In this document: positions 11,280 through 23,395 of the stretch, piece after piece | Layout: each line of letters opens with the position of its first letter | Numbering within the stretch: the first letter of the stretch is position 1 | Origin: Marsupella aquatica | Lineage: Eukaryota > Marchantiophyta | Length of the DNA: 64,000 nt | Assembly: GCA_973895155.1 (NCBI GenBank) | Contig: OZ316895.1 | Location: forward strand, 5,952,001 to 6,016,000 | Reading direction: 5' to 3' | Position numbers and translations under genes: made by a program | Notes under the pieces: model-generated | Database searches by the model: none | What the model saw: only the letters and a program-made list of their open reading frames with translations | What the model was told of the DNA's origin: nothing

Positions 11280-12110
11280 GCAAACGCTCGCTATTCATCA
11301 AAGGCCAAAAAAAAATTCAAACGCTCGCTATCGTATACCAAACTGCCAAAGAACAAAAAGTGGAACACAAGAAATCAAAGGCTCGCTATTGTACACCAAA
11401 TTGCCAAAGAATAAAAAGTGGAACACAACATATCACACGCTTGGTAGTGTACAATGTACTCAATCTATATGTTTTAGTTTAGTTTGGCACTCTTCTTTTG
11501 AGTTTGGTTTTTGTCAGCTTTGGACCTCTTATGTTTGTTCTTTTGTACTCATCTGTTTGGCCCTTTCAATAAAAAGTTTGTATTCCTTCAGAAAAAAAAT
11601 CAAACTGCAACAGAACAGAACTGGAAGACATGAGACAAGATCCGTACATAAGGAACTATACTCAATAAAAGGGAGAAAACAAGGGACAACGAGTCTTGTC
11701 TAACCATTTGAGTATCCCCAAGTGTTTGCAATAATCATATCAATCAGATTCTTGCTATTGTAAATCAACTACCAAATAATCAAAAGATCATATTCTCACT
11801 ATTATATGTCAAACTGCCAAGAACAGAACTGCAAAACCAGAGTCAAGATGCTTAGACTCGGTGAAAGGGAGAAAACAACTGATGGAAAAATCCCATACAG
11901 GTCAAACTTTCCCTTTCATACATGAAACTGCCAAAGAACTAAGAGCATCTAACTAGAGACAAAATGCTTAAGGAATTATACTCGATCAAAGGGAGAAAAC
12001 AAGGGGGAAATCCCATACTGATTAAACTCACTATTATATAAAACTGCCAAAGAACAAAAGGAGTCAAACTAGGCACAAGATCCCAAAGGAATGAGATCCA
12101 ATTAAGGGCA
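11280..12110. repeat. Degenerate tandem repeat array
   Basis: Units share CGCTCGCTAT, an ACCAAA-TGCCAAAGAA core and AAAAGTGGAACACAA near 11285, 11320 and 11378. Looser copies follow near 11760, 11815, 11915 and 12030, each with AAACTGCCAAAGAAC. GGGAGAAAACAAGGG blocks recur near 11670, 11870 and 11990. Similarity falls from left to right, as expected for an old array. Confidence 0.7.
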
Positions 12111-12649
12111 AACAAACGGGAGAAGCCAAAACTACTATGTCCACAAGCATTTTGGGGGACCCACTACTGTCCAAAAAGAATTGGGAGAAGTCTAGTACAA
12201 GGGACTTGTCAATTTTGTGTAAAGCCCAAGTGGACAGATCACAGTTTTGATGAAATCTAAAAACAAAATTGTGGCAGTGATCTATCAGTTTTTGTACTCT
12301 CGTTTATGTAAGGCCTCCCTTAAAGTTCTAGTAAAGCTTAAGAGTGAACCTTTTATGAGGGTCACTAAGTGGAAATGTCTAAAGGCCTAAAACCAACAGC
12401 TCTCTCCACAGAATAGTGAATACCTAAGCCCTTTGTAGTGCAACAAACACTCACTCACTGTTGAAAGATGGCACGGAGGACAAATATTGGAGAAACAATT
12501 ACTCTTGTTTGAGCCCTTGTTCAAATTTGCAAGTTTACGTGAAAGCCATATCAGAGCTAATGTGGTTTTTGAAACATAAAATACTGAGATTTATTAGGTT
12601 GCCATTGTTGTTTTCAAATACTCATTGAAGTTTTCTGTAATGTGCCAAA

Positions 12650-13230
12650 AGGCGGATGAGTCGTCTGTCACTTTACTCGGGTTCGGGGTGAGTTAAGGTT
12701 CCAACCCTACATGAACTGTTGCGTGTTTGATTAGTGCTTCTGAAAGTGACTCTACCCTAAGTCACCCAAAGTTCTTGTGTTCTACTTGGTGAGCTATGAT
12801 ACTCTTCAATTGTGTGCACCTTTGTGTTCAATGTCTGTCTATGCTGATCCTCTACATTTGCGGTTTGAGATTCTTGCTTTGTTTTCCATAAATACCATTG
12901 TAAATGTGTCACACCATTCTAGGCAGTGTTAGAGTGTATCATACTATCTAGATCTGTATGTTTAGTATTGTGCTATATGAGCCGATAAGGTTCTGTTAGG
13001 TTTGTGTGAGAAGGTAGTTCTCTCTTGTGAGACATCAAAAGGTTATCTTTCGATGTTGAGCCTTGGAGAGAAGAGCTCGTGTTGTGGCTATGGTGGTCAG
13101 AGCTCCTTCTATGTAGCATGGATTCCTTGAGTGCAAGGTGCGTTGGCTTGACATATGTGCGTGATCGGAATGGACGGGATCGAGTACGTATTGTTGGCGT
13201 TGATCGTGGTTTGATTCTATTGAGATTACA
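12650..13230 (+). repeat. 5' LTR of gypsy 2 (start approximate)
   Basis: Homologous to the LTR at 58095-58435 (reversed) over GTGTCACACCATTCTAGG, ACTATCTAGATC, CGATGTTGAGCCTTGG and GGATTCCTTGAG. The end at GAGATTACA (13230) matches the end of the gypsy 3 LTR. The left boundary cannot be fixed because U3 has diverged. Confidence 0.65.
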
Positions 13231-14571
13231 TCAAAAGATCGTTCAAACTCTGCTACCGTACGGACTGTGCGGACAAAGCTTCGGTTTCATTTGATCATGT
13301 CGTTGATGGTTCACGGTAGATCAAATTGATTGGAGCTATTGCTGTTGTTTGGATCCGTGGTAGCTCGGATCATGGAGTGGATTGTCGCTGGTATTTCAAT
13401 TTGCTATAGTTGGTGTTGTCCGATCTGAGTTGTTGTCCAATCGAAGCATCATTGGACAGATCAAAGCATCATCAGACAAATTGGGAGTTCTGTGAGCACT
13501 TGTTTGGTGACTATGAGTTGTAGATTGCTCTCATCGTGTGCTCCGCTATGTGCGATGTGTTGCTGACTGTTTTGTGAAGGAATCGGGGCTGTTTGCTGCA
13601 AGTTGATGCTCTGTTTTGTGAATGAAAGAGGCCCCAAACGTTGCATTTTTTACATCCAATGGCTGCTGTGCGGAAATGACTGAACCTCGTATTTTTGCAA
13701 AGGAAGTAGCATCGGAAGTTGCTACTTTTTCACTCGATGACTGAATTTTTGCGTAGCCGTTGTGTGCAGATCCGAATGACCTTTATGTGAGGGAAACGAT
13801 GGTTGTTTAGCCGAATGTTGTTGATCCGAGTCATCTATCCGGCGTAGCAAAGCGTTGCAGGCTTGGCGTTTAGAGGCTTCGAGGCAACTTGCGGTAACTT
13901 GGGACTAGGGGCGTGAGGGCGGAGCAGGAGCGGGCGGGCCAGCAAGCTTGCTAGTACATGAGGAGAATTACAAGTGTTGTCATTTTGGAGTGGCAGATTT
14001 GGGTGCAAAATGACAAGTGAGAGGTCACCCATCCCAAAGTTATTCCTCATCTCATGAGCTTAACTAGCTAGTTCTTATGTGGTGCATTGTACATGCTTCC
14101 TTTCATACTTGATGTCCAAGGAATGAGGCCCTTAGTAAGGGTTTTATGCACTTTTGAATTCATCTAGCTACTCTGTTTGAACTCATTTGTAATGGATTCT
14201 TAAATATTTGACTCAGGATTCTTGAGGCCTATTATGAAGGTCTTACATTGAACTATATGAACATTATTTTCAGGTATTTTTTATTGATGGGTGTGGAGAG
14301 TTGTGGTAAATCCGCTTCTTGTTGTTGGATCCTCTACACACATGCTTCTTGCCCATGTGCCATGTTAGTGTTGTGTGGGCGTTTGATTTCATAGGAGTGA
14401 TTTGGGTTTGCAACCGAACACTCTAGCTGTGTTGTGTTTTTTTCTCATGGTGATGTTGGAGTGATGCCTAACACACCATGGTGAGTGCTTTTGGTACTGG
14501 CAAGGATAGATTGCCCAATTAGGGTTAGCACATAGATTAGATTGATGACTATAATTTTGTGATTGGTCATC
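13231..14571 (+). other. Leader (5' untranslated region) of gypsy 2
   Basis: A long leader between LTR and gag. It matches parts of 56590-58090 in reverse orientation (for example GGGATGGGTGACCTCTC on the complement near 14020-14040 and 57150-57175), so both gypsy copies have leaders of about 1.3-1.5 kb. It has no coding potential. Confidence 0.65.
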
Positions 14572-15900
14572 ACTGATTCTTCTGGTGCTTCGAGGCTACC
14601 CGATGGACGGTGAACGGGTTTCACTCGGAGTGGGGTGCAATTTTGGCTAGCGACATTGGTAGCAATTGGCAATGCAGCTTCAGACAATGATTATGATGAG
14701 GACTCAGTGACCAATTCTCCTTGTCATCAGGTGGTTGCACCTTTGTTGTGGGATATGAAAAAGATGTATGGAGCTACAAAGGGCCCACGACAATATTCTG
14801 GTGCAATTGGCATGATTGATCTAGATGACTTCATCCAAGAGTTTGATACATGGTGCGATATGCAGACATTGCGTATTTCAACAATTGGAGGGGCCATCCA
14901 TGGATGACTACCATGAGTTTTGGAAGACTCATTTGGTTGAGATTGAGGCATGGACGCAGCATTGGTCACCTAATTTTGTGTCCATCACCTATGGCACTAG
15001 TGCGGCTGCCCAACCCATTGCCACAACTGCTTCTTCTTCTAGGAGCACTAGCTAGAGTGGCACACCATCACTAGTACCACTCCAGTAGCATCCACCGCTA
15101 CTCCTACCGGTGTGATTGTGGCAGGGATTGGAGCTGCGCCAACATTTAACCCGGTGGTGGAGTTCTTTGAGGTACTAAAACAAAACTATCAGGGTATGAG
15201 GACTGATAAGTTGAAGGGCCTCTAGGAGTTTTAGCGCAAGACTGGAGAGAGTCTACGTGAGGCATACAAGCGTATGCAAAGATTGATCACTATCACCAAG
15301 GGAGTGACATAGACCAAGATAGTCCAATTTTGATATGCAATTTTGGATAGAGAATTGCGACGCATAGTGAGAGATCTCACTCTAGCTACTTAGGGATGCA
15401 AATCTTACATTGACAATTGTTTTTGCACTTTCTGAGTGCATTGAGCTCAATATGGTGAAGGAGGAAGTGATGACTTCTGAATTTTCCAAGGAAGCACCAA
15501 ATGCTGCATCTACACCCACATCACAGCCTACTGCACGTAAGAGCCAGAGGAAGAAGCCCACTACATGGGAATCTACCAGTCAAAGATCTGTGTCATCCTA
15601 TGTTGGATAGCAGTCAGGATGTTGGACCTGTGATGAGGATCATGCATAGTGATATTGCCCTGATCATAGAGGGCCAAGAGGGGCCTCAACACCTGATTAG
15701 CGGCAGTGTGATCATTGTGAAACTTCTAGACACACCAAGGATAGGTATTTTTCACTCCATCCTGGGTTACGGAGAGGAGGATAGCGCACACATAATCAAG
15801 GAAGAGGAGGCAGAGGTGGTGGTCGTGGCTGAGGTATGCCACATGCACGGAAATAGGGAGGTGACATTGCTCCTACTATGACCACAGATCCTAAGGACGC
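14572..15900 (+). pseudogene. gypsy 2 gag, first part
   Basis: Homologous to the better preserved gag at 55129-56582 on the other strand: MIDLDDFIQEFD, the PMDDYH region, the FNPVVEFFEVLKQNYQGM block, and the knuckle and Arg/Gly-rich region. The start codon is lost (the position equivalent to ATGGATTCTTC reads ACTGATTCTTC). Stops at 15223, 15232 and 15608 replace glutamines that are CAG in the other copy, and several frameshifts are present. The segment ends at GATCCTAAGGACGC, where foreign sequence enters, and continues at about 17269. Confidence 0.85.
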
Positions 15901-17268
15901 TTTGATTAAGAAATTAGACTGTATGAAGAATAACTTGGTTTTGTGTGAAAATATGAAAATAAAGATTTGTGGTAACAAGTAGATTTTGATTTCTACCAAA
16001 ATAAAATTGTAAGTATTGATAATTTTCAAGAATTATCATAGTGAATCTAGAATTTATCATAGTAAAAAAGTAAATTTTGATAACTTCTAAAATCTATCAT
16101 AGTAAATAGTAATTTCTTAAATTTACCATAGTAAAAGGTAAATTGTGGTAATTTCTAGAATTTACCATGGTAAAAAATTAAGTTCTAAAATCTGCCATGG
16201 TAAAAAAATAAAATCTAATAAGTTCTAGTAATTTCTAGTATCTTCTAGGATACTCTTGTAAAGGGACCAGCATGGTCTGGCTCCAACTATAAATAAGAGG
16301 AAGATTGACTCATCCAGGAGAGTTCATTTTTCTAGCATTTTAAGCGCATGAGTGCAAAGATAGATAGTGCATAGAGTGCATATTGTGTACATTAGATTTG
16401 CATTGAAGTAATGCTTGAACATTGGTTCTATGACTAAACAGAATGGCTATGTCATCGGTTTCTATGGTTGAAGGGTTCTAAGTTTCTTAATTCTTGGTCA
16501 TGTAAGGCCTTGTTATCACTCGAGTATCTTAAAGATGGAGTTTTGAATCTGGCAAGATCGGCTATGCCGCCAATACCATAGATATAATGTCTACAAATCT
16601 ATGATCAAGTAGGGACGGCTCTGTCACTGAACCTCTCTTGGATAGAAAGCATATAGAAAGTATGAATATCAATATTGATTTGGATGAAAGTCCGTCATTC
16701 TAAGGATTTGAATTTGTATTCTACGGTGAGCATTAAGTTGATAGTAAAGAGGAAGGTAGGTATTAGGCAGGTTTTTACATAGAAGTTTGAGAAAGAAGAA
16801 TACACTGCAATTATCACATCGTCAGATCCATTAATACTCTATAGATGCACAAATGAAGATGTTGGTGTTTTCATAATAGTGTAATAGATAAAAGATCATA
16901 GCCAAAAGTTGAAAGAAGTACGTAAAAAAGATTATCACTTGGAGAAAATATTTGTGGAGTGTGAATCTGGCCCAGACTACTATGGTGTTACTATCAATAA
17001 CTGGAATAAATCACACATATCTCTTGGTACCAAAAGTGCTTAGGGATCCTTGCAAAAAAGGGTACGCCCTTTCCAGCCAGTTTATTTGAGGAAAATTGCA
17101 AGAAGCACACGGAAACCCAATGAACTTGAGAAATAGTCGGGAGGGGACAAGGCTCTCAAGGAAATTGGTTCTAAGCATGAGATCTCTTATAAGTGGTGAA
17201 TAGCATAATTAGCACATGCAACCAGATACCCAAAGTGTTCTTGAGAGCTTACTATTCCCATGACAACC
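15901..17268. mobile_element. Unassigned 1.37-kb insert in gypsy 2 gag
   Basis: It separates two stretches of gag that are contiguous in gypsy 3. The first part is AT-rich with imperfect repeats of a 35-45-bp unit around TTTCTAGAATTTACCATAGTAAA (16020-16215). A TATA-like ACTATAAATAAGAGG lies at about 16287. Downstream frames (16640-17200) are full of stops but keep protein-like stretches such as PDYYGVTINNWNKSH and VRPFQPVYLRKIAR, which I cannot assign to a family. No clean target duplication is visible, so the edges may have been trimmed. A decayed retroelement fragment is the likeliest identity. Confidence 0.5.
16020..16215. repeat. AT-rich imperfect tandem repeats
   Basis: Four to five degenerate units built on ATTTATCATAGTAAA / ATTTACCATGGTAAA separated by TTTCTA-type spacers. 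CCATGGTA and CCATAGTA cores make each unit partly palindromic. Confidence 0.65.
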
Positions 17269-17712
17269 CTAAGTTGCTCAATTGGAGCAACAACTAGCTG
17301 CTATGGCTAATTCTCAGGTGAGACCTACTTTTGGGGATGGGGCGTCTACATCATATGGAGCTTCCACATCTTATGGGGCTAATGGAGATCTTGCCACCAT
17401 GGTATTCATGTGTGGCACTACACACATTGATGCATCAGCAGCTTTGACGCGTGGGGCATCAAAAGCCCTTGAACCCCAAGTAGCAGTTGTTGAGTTGGAT
17501 CCTTAGAGAGGGGATGCTCGGCGTCAGACAAAGCTTTCCTAGTCTTTTACATTGTCAAAGATAGTTCAAATTGTCTCTATGAACCCGATTAGGACAAACC
17601 CTAGTGTGGGTAAGTTGGCAAAATCACATGATGTTGTAGCAGGGATGATAGGTACCTTGTTGAGGACGGTGCACCCCATTATTTTCAGCGACAAATATGT
17701 TGACATTGGCTC
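17269..17712 (+). pseudogene. gypsy 2 gag, continuation
   Basis: It resumes exactly where the first part stopped: CTCAATTGGAGCAACAACTA, then a Ser/Thr/Tyr-Gly repeat (TSYGASTSYGA) equivalent to the place where element C sits in gypsy 3. It reads past TMVFMCGTTHIDASA and, after stops, VQIVSMNPIRTNPS. Similarity ends near GCTCGAACAT, where the next inserted block begins. Confidence 0.7.
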
Positions 17713-18344
17713 GAACATTAGGGGTTGGTTCCCCTGGGCCCTCACTCTTTGTATATTATACAATCATACTTGTGAGCCTCCCCTATAGAGGTACCCCTAT
17801 TATTTCTCCTATAGAAATTATCCTTGTTTTTTATAAAAACCAAAAATTTCCTCTTATTAAAGTATCTTCAGTGTATTACAAAAGGGAGTTTTGGGCAATA
17901 ATAATTATCCTTCATATATTATAATTTCACTCCACACACCCGGTCCATCCCCCATCGCCCCCGGGATCGCCCCCAATCCTCCCTTCAAAAGTTTTTTGGC
18001 TTAGCATAGCTGCCAGTATTAACATTTTAATCTATGAAGGAGATATGGATATTGTAAGGATAATACACGTGTACCAATTATAATTTGACACGTGTACCAA
18101 TAATATGATGCCGCGTGTTGCTACCTATTGATTTACCCTTACGCAAAAGTAAGAAGGATGTCATTTCAAGGGATCTTGCAAAATTACAAAGTGGTTTTGA
18201 TATATATGCGGAGGTTGCGGAATTGTAAGCAAAATATAAAAATTACCGCCGAAGGGATAAAAATGACCCTTGAACGGTTCCCACGTCCTCCCCATATTAG
18301 AAAGGAGTGGGGGCCCAGGGCCCCAAAGTGTATTCTTTGAATGA

Positions 18345-20708
18345 TTGATTGAGTTCACCGATCATTGGGTATCACAATCAACCATCCATTGCCCAAGATC
18401 ATAGATGCTTCTTGACATTAGATTTACCTCTGATCCAGTATCAATCAATGCTCAGGCTTTGCCTTCCATCCCCACAAACTCCACTTTCACCACTGAGCAA
18501 GTCTTGCCCAAAATGGTTCCAAGATGGACTCCTTGCCATCTCCCAATTCAAGATTCTTCATGGCAAAGGCACACATGACCCACACACTTTGTGAAGCCTT
18601 GAGTACCTCCTCTTGACTGATTTTTGTCACTTCTTGTGACTTGTCAAACTTTTCTTCCATCAATGGTTCCCATCTTCCCAAGTCCAATAGCTTAGCTTCT
18701 GACACCTTTGGTTCAGAAACTACCTCCTTCAAAGATTCTGGCATCTGTGGTCCAAAAACTTCATCATTTGAAAACCCTAGCATATGTGGTCTAGGGATCT
18801 TCTCCTTTGAAGACCTTGGCATCTGTGGTCCAGGGATCTCCTCCTTTGAAGACCCTAGCATCTGTGGTCCAGGGATCTTCTCAACATTCACTTGATACAC
18901 TTGACACTCTGTATTAGCTCTTGAAAATGAACCTTCTCCATCCTCTCCAACTTTAGAATAAAACTCTGCTCCCAATGCATGAGGTCCTTCTTTATAAAAT
19001 CTTTTTTGCTTCACCTTTGCAAGTAAAGCATCTTGAGCTTTGGAGTTCATGCAAGCAAAAAACTCCTCATTGGTGACTCCACTCACTGTGGTTTTCCAAA
19101 ACTTGTCAGCAACCTGGTCATACTCTATGTGTTGCTCGACATCCCTTCCAAGTATCCAACCAGGTCCTTTCTTTTCTGCTTTCTCCTTTTTTACTACTTC
19201 CAACTCCTTTGAAGGGGTTGAAGTAGACTCTTTTGGTGTGCTTACTCTGTCCTCAAACCGAACACTCCTTCTCATTGGCACATCAAATGATGGCCTAGGA
19301 GTAGAAGGTCCAGAATCCACTTTCTGTTTTCCTTTAGCACATTCTTCCAAAGGCTCCACAGACTTTCTTTTCTCCTCCACCATAGAATCCCATAGAGACC
19401 CTACTTCTGTAGTAAAAGCAGAGATCAAAATAGGATCATTCCAACCTGATTTCCTTCTTACAAACTCTGCTAGCCTTTTCTTCTTTGTCTCTGAGGATCC
19501 TACTGACGAAGGATCCCCAAACACAGTGTAGACATCTCCTTCATGCTCACCCTTGTCCCCATAAGCTATAGCAATGGCTGAGTTATGATGTTCAACCATT
19601 CTCTTCTCCACTAGTACCTTCATGCCACCTTTATTGGCATTGACTCGACTAAGTTCATCTGAATCATGGTAGGCAAGCTTTCTTATGCCATCGTGCTCAT
19701 TAAACTTAACCATTCTCTCCTTGGAGCAGTAGACAGCTCAACACACTCTCTTCTAGAGTGTTCTTTGCTATCACACCAGATGCAATTCCAGCTTCTTGGT
19801 CCTCCGATAGAACTTCCTGCTCCTCCACTACCTCTTGATGGTGGTCTCGATGTATTGCCTCCAATTTGTCCCAAAGCTTGGGTGGCAAGAATGGTAAGAT
19901 TCTTCATGAGTTCAGACAACTCATCCATCTTGTCCACACTCTTCTCACCCCTACCGGTTGTTGATTCCATCTTCTCCACTCTCCTCATAGAAGTCACAGG
20001 TGCTACTGTGTCCAGAACACCTTCATGACTGAGCTTCTTCCTTCTGTGCTTTTGACTAACTTTTAGCACAACAGTCTCAACCTCCTCCCAAGTTGGCTAA
20101 TTAACCCCACGACTCGGGTTCATTAGTTCAAGAGCAAGCTCTAACTCATCTTGAAGCTTCTCATCAGCAGCCCGGATGAGCAAAGTAGCCTTTTGGACCT
20201 TGATAACTTTAGATCCTATCTCCGGAAGTTGATTGAACTTCTTGACAAACTCCCTCATCAATTCTTGAGGTCCCAACTTCTTACTTCTATCAATCACCCA
20301 ATCAAGGAAAGATGTCTGGGTGACCCTATCTGGATCTGCTAGCTAAAATTCTTCTTTCATTCTCAGCTCAAAAATATTCTATGTTTTTTCTCCATTAGCT
20401 CCTTCTGTCAAGGAAACAACAATTTCCTTGAGTTCAGGTTCCGTCAAAGACACAAACTCCTTGACTGCTACCTCAGCATCAATCTTGTGAATTGTAGTCT
20501 CTGTCTAGTATCCCTTGAGATACCTTGTCACATTCCGCCCATCAAATTCTCCTTCCTTAGTAAGAACCGAGTGCAAGTACTTTGTGGTCCTTCCAAGCAA
20601 CTCCTTCTTCTTGTTCTTCTCCATCTCCTTTTTCTTCATTCCATGTAAGTATGCAGCAAGCAAAGATGAAAACCTCTCCATGTCAGTTGGATTAATCTCA
20701 GTTCCCAT
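18345..20708 (-). pseudogene. Retroelement gag-protease remnant (gypsy-like), minus strand
   Basis: Read on the minus strand from the Met at 20708 (MGTEINPTDMERFSSLLAAY). A gag region is followed by a CCHC zinc knuckle (CIWCDSKEHSRREC, about 19760-19800), a 408-codon open stretch (19713-18487), then an aspartic-protease signature ALIDTGSEVNLMS (about 18400-18440) just after an in-frame stop. Several stops and shifts separate the parts (near 20510, 20390, 20098). The open stretch holds four degenerate repeats of a unit like EIPGPQMxxSSKE. No reverse transcriptase follows; the remnant is cut off near 18340. Its 5' LTR should lie to the right of about 20900. A GTGGCGACCATATTGGGG on the minus strand near 20840 resembles the primer-binding region of some plant gypsy elements. 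Confidence 0.75.
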
Positions 20709-21375
20709 GATTGCAAAAATTCCCTCTTGACTAATGATATACTCACAATTTAAGGACTTATAGTTCCAAAATTATATCTCTCTCCATCAACCAAAACTTA
20801 GACATGCACAAGTTAACTCCAAAATCCAGCGGTTCCCCAATATGGTCGCCACTTATGTCCGGATGACCGTGTTTTCTGGTAAGAGCATGTTGGCTCTTAT
20901 AAAGTTCATCTTGCATGCCCATAAGTTCTACACTAAAACCAAAATGATAACTTTTGTAAGAAGGGTGATGGGTATTAAAGAAAGGTTCAGGTAAAACTAA
21001 TATACTATTAAATTCTACTTCATCATACTTGCGGATCAACACATCTTAGAAACTAATTTTTCTACGACATACAATCCTAATATCTCCAAGAGAAAATGAA
21101 ATAAAAATGTCATCTGGACTCTTATTTAGATCCATGACTTCAATAAAGGACAAAGATAATGCACTCTCACTCTTCTCGGTAAGACACTACTGGGTATACT
21201 ATTGGCTCATTAGAACTCATAATAGCAGCTACAAATTGAGCTCCAAAGTGATAAGTTAAATGTTACCTCATGGATGACTTATCTAAAAGATGGATTCTCA
21301 CCAAAAATGGGATATGAAGGGGAAGATTAGGGATATCTCTTCCTCTTGGATTCATAATGATTCTCTTATTCTTTT

Positions 21376-21493
21376 GCTATCCGGGCCAAAAGATGCCCCA
21401 CCCCTAAGTTCCCAAAAAGACCTTGTTCTCTAAGGTCCCATCTATAAGTCTACCACTCATTCATTTGCTATCCGGGCCAAAAGATGCCCCACT
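21376..21493. repeat. Direct repeat pair
   Basis: GCTATCCGGGCCAAAAGATG followed by CCCCAC occurs at about 21378 and 21467, roughly 90 bp apart. It is probably part of the LTR or leader of the minus-strand gag-protease element. Confidence 0.7.
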
Positions 21494-21716
21494 ACTATGT
21501 ACATAAGGCAAAGAATAGAAGAGAAAGATGAGAGAAGAAAAAAAGATCGCTTTGACGCGAAAATTATCAAAATGTAAGAATGAGGAGAGAGTGCCCCTCG
21601 CCACTTTATTTATATTGAATCCAAGAGGGCATGGATTACGCCCAAACGCTTGGATGAAAGCCAAGTGGCACACATCCAACGTAGGAATATGTGCTAATAC
21701 TATTGCAATCAAAATA

Positions 21717-22096
21717 AATAATGCATGCAAGTAAAACAACTAATGCATGCACCTAAAACAATTTGTGTATGCATGCACCTTGTGACTTGCACATTTGCTC
21801 ACCTTACATGAGCATATAAAACAACTAATGCATGCAAATAAAACAATTTGCATGCATTTTGTGGCTTGCACATTTGCTCACCTTGCATGCACATAAAATA
21901 ACTAATGCATGCAAATAAAATAATTTGTATGCATCTAAAACAATTTGTGCATGCACCTTATGGTTTGCACATTCGCTCACCTTGCATGCACATAAAACGA
22001 CTATTGTATGCAAATAAAACAATTTGCACATGCATCCAAACAATTTGTGCATGCATATTGTGATTTGCATAGTTGCTTACCTTGCATGCACATACG
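21717..22096. repeat. Minisatellite rich in TGCATG/CATGCA
   Basis: About four imperfect units of 90-110 bp. Each has ACTAATGCATGCAAATAAAA, AATTTG-GCATGCA, TTTGCACATTTGCTCACC and TTGCATGCACATAAAA parts. CATGCA/TGCATG occurs more than fifteen times in under 400 bp. Confidence 0.85.
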
Positions 22097-22199
22097 TAAT
22101 AGTCAAATTATTTAGTTACCCCGTAACAAAATATAAATCTAACCTATATACTTACTAATATACTTAGTGATAATGATTTTATCATGAATAATTGAATTA

Positions 22200-22720
22200 T
22201 CATGACACCGGTTCCGCTTAGCTAGTGTTGTAGACGCCGAACTACCCTTCCGCTTCATCTCTTCAGTCCCTGATAACTCTCCAAGAATGGTCTCCTTGAT
22301 CGAAGCCAAAGTGTGACCCTTCAGCTCCCATACCGGCTACCCAGCGTTCTTAATCGCCTCTCAAATTCCAACGACTCGATCTCTCTGATCAGCAACTCGT
22401 CAAGCTCGACACTGGTTGGACTCCATAAGAATTTCTCGAGTACCTCCTCTATTCCCACAAAATCCGTCTTATAAATTCCCCATAACCGCGCGAGCTCTGC
22501 CCTTTCCCTCAGTTGCTGCTCGTACCGGCTCGACGTATTTGTAAGTTGGTATGAGTTGTCGTGCTTCTTCAAGCAAACAGCCCCAAAACTTAGTCGCTTG
22601 ATTCACCGTGGTCATTCCACCAAATAAAAAAGGAGCTTGAGCAATTTTCTACCCACCTCCCTTGATCGACCGACAGCTACTTTCGCCTCCCTAGGTCCCG
22701 ATCGAACAAGAGAATGAGCG
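22200..22720 (-). pseudogene. Relic of the coiled-coil element ORF (5' part), diverged subfamily
   Basis: The minus strand encodes MTTVNQATKFWGCLLEEA, then after a frameshift ELARLWGIYKTDFVGIEEV, FLWSPTSVELDELL and, after a stop, GELSGTEEMKRKGSS. These align in order with the start of the large protein of elements A-C (MSNVNQAAHFWGCLFERA, ELARLWELQKTAFLGG, FLWTPTSNQLDDLL, MKRKG). Only the first fifth of the protein survives. Similarity is far lower than among A, B and C, so the family has an old presence here. Confidence 0.8.
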
Positions 22721-23395
22721 AATATATAGAGTGTTGGTCCCCTCCCCGCGAAGCCACCTCCTGATGGCTTGCATGATCAAGCCTGGATTAGGTCATAACC
22801 CTAATCCCGCTTAATCGTGACCGTTGGATCCTACCCTATTGCAATCCTCCCCGTAACACGTTGTAATCAGCTTCGGTCTTTATTTCTACCTTATACTATC
22901 TGTCTAATCTTTATGTAGCCATTATTTTAGGCTTAACTAGTATCCATGATCCTGGCAAGGCATCACAATTACCCACTTTTGTGAGCCACTATGCTTCATA
23001 TGCTTTCAACGCATGTGGTCCTGGACTTGTGTGGGATACAACTCTATGACAGTTAGTAGAGCCCACTACTGATGAAGAGAGCAGGCCATGGGATTCTCCA
23101 TAGGCACTCGGGGGTTTCACTTCCACAAAAATGGCATATCACGTACGACGAAGGATAGGATCATTTTATTGGTTCTAAGGGAAGACTTAAGAATTTTTGT
23201 AGAAGAACAATAGGGTCTTTTAAATTCAATTTTGAGACTTATAAGAACATTAGGGTCTTTTTAATCCATTTTTTAGAATATTCCAAGAATATTCCAACTT
23301 TATAGGGGTTAATTTTTTAAAAAAAATTCTTACATTTTAGGGGGTCCTAGGCCTCAAAACGTCGCAGGCGATGGGGAGGTCCCTATATAGTGAGA
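22721..23395. other. No gene seen
   Basis: AT-rich unassigned sequence up to the point where gypsy 2 pol resumes. Confidence 0.4.

Larger units (their letters stand above)
17713..23395. mobile_element. Composite 5.7-kb block interrupting gypsy 2
   Basis: gypsy 2 coding similarity stops at about 17712 and resumes at about 23396. The block contains a minus-strand gag-protease remnant (18345-20708), a minisatellite (21717-22096) and a relic of the coiled-coil element (22200-22720). The flanks read CGAACAT before and CGAGCAT after, a possible imperfect 7-bp duplication. The ends begin and end with GGGG/CCCC but share no convincing inverted repeat, so the type of the outer element is unknown. Confidence 0.45.

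Noticed and set aside
21717-22096. CRISPR-like array
   Set aside because: Plant nuclear DNA, units adjoin without unique spacers, and no cas genes are present.
17713-23395. A single hAT-type transposon covering the whole block
   Set aside because: The 7-bp flanks are imperfect and the terminal inverted repeats do not align beyond a GGGG run.
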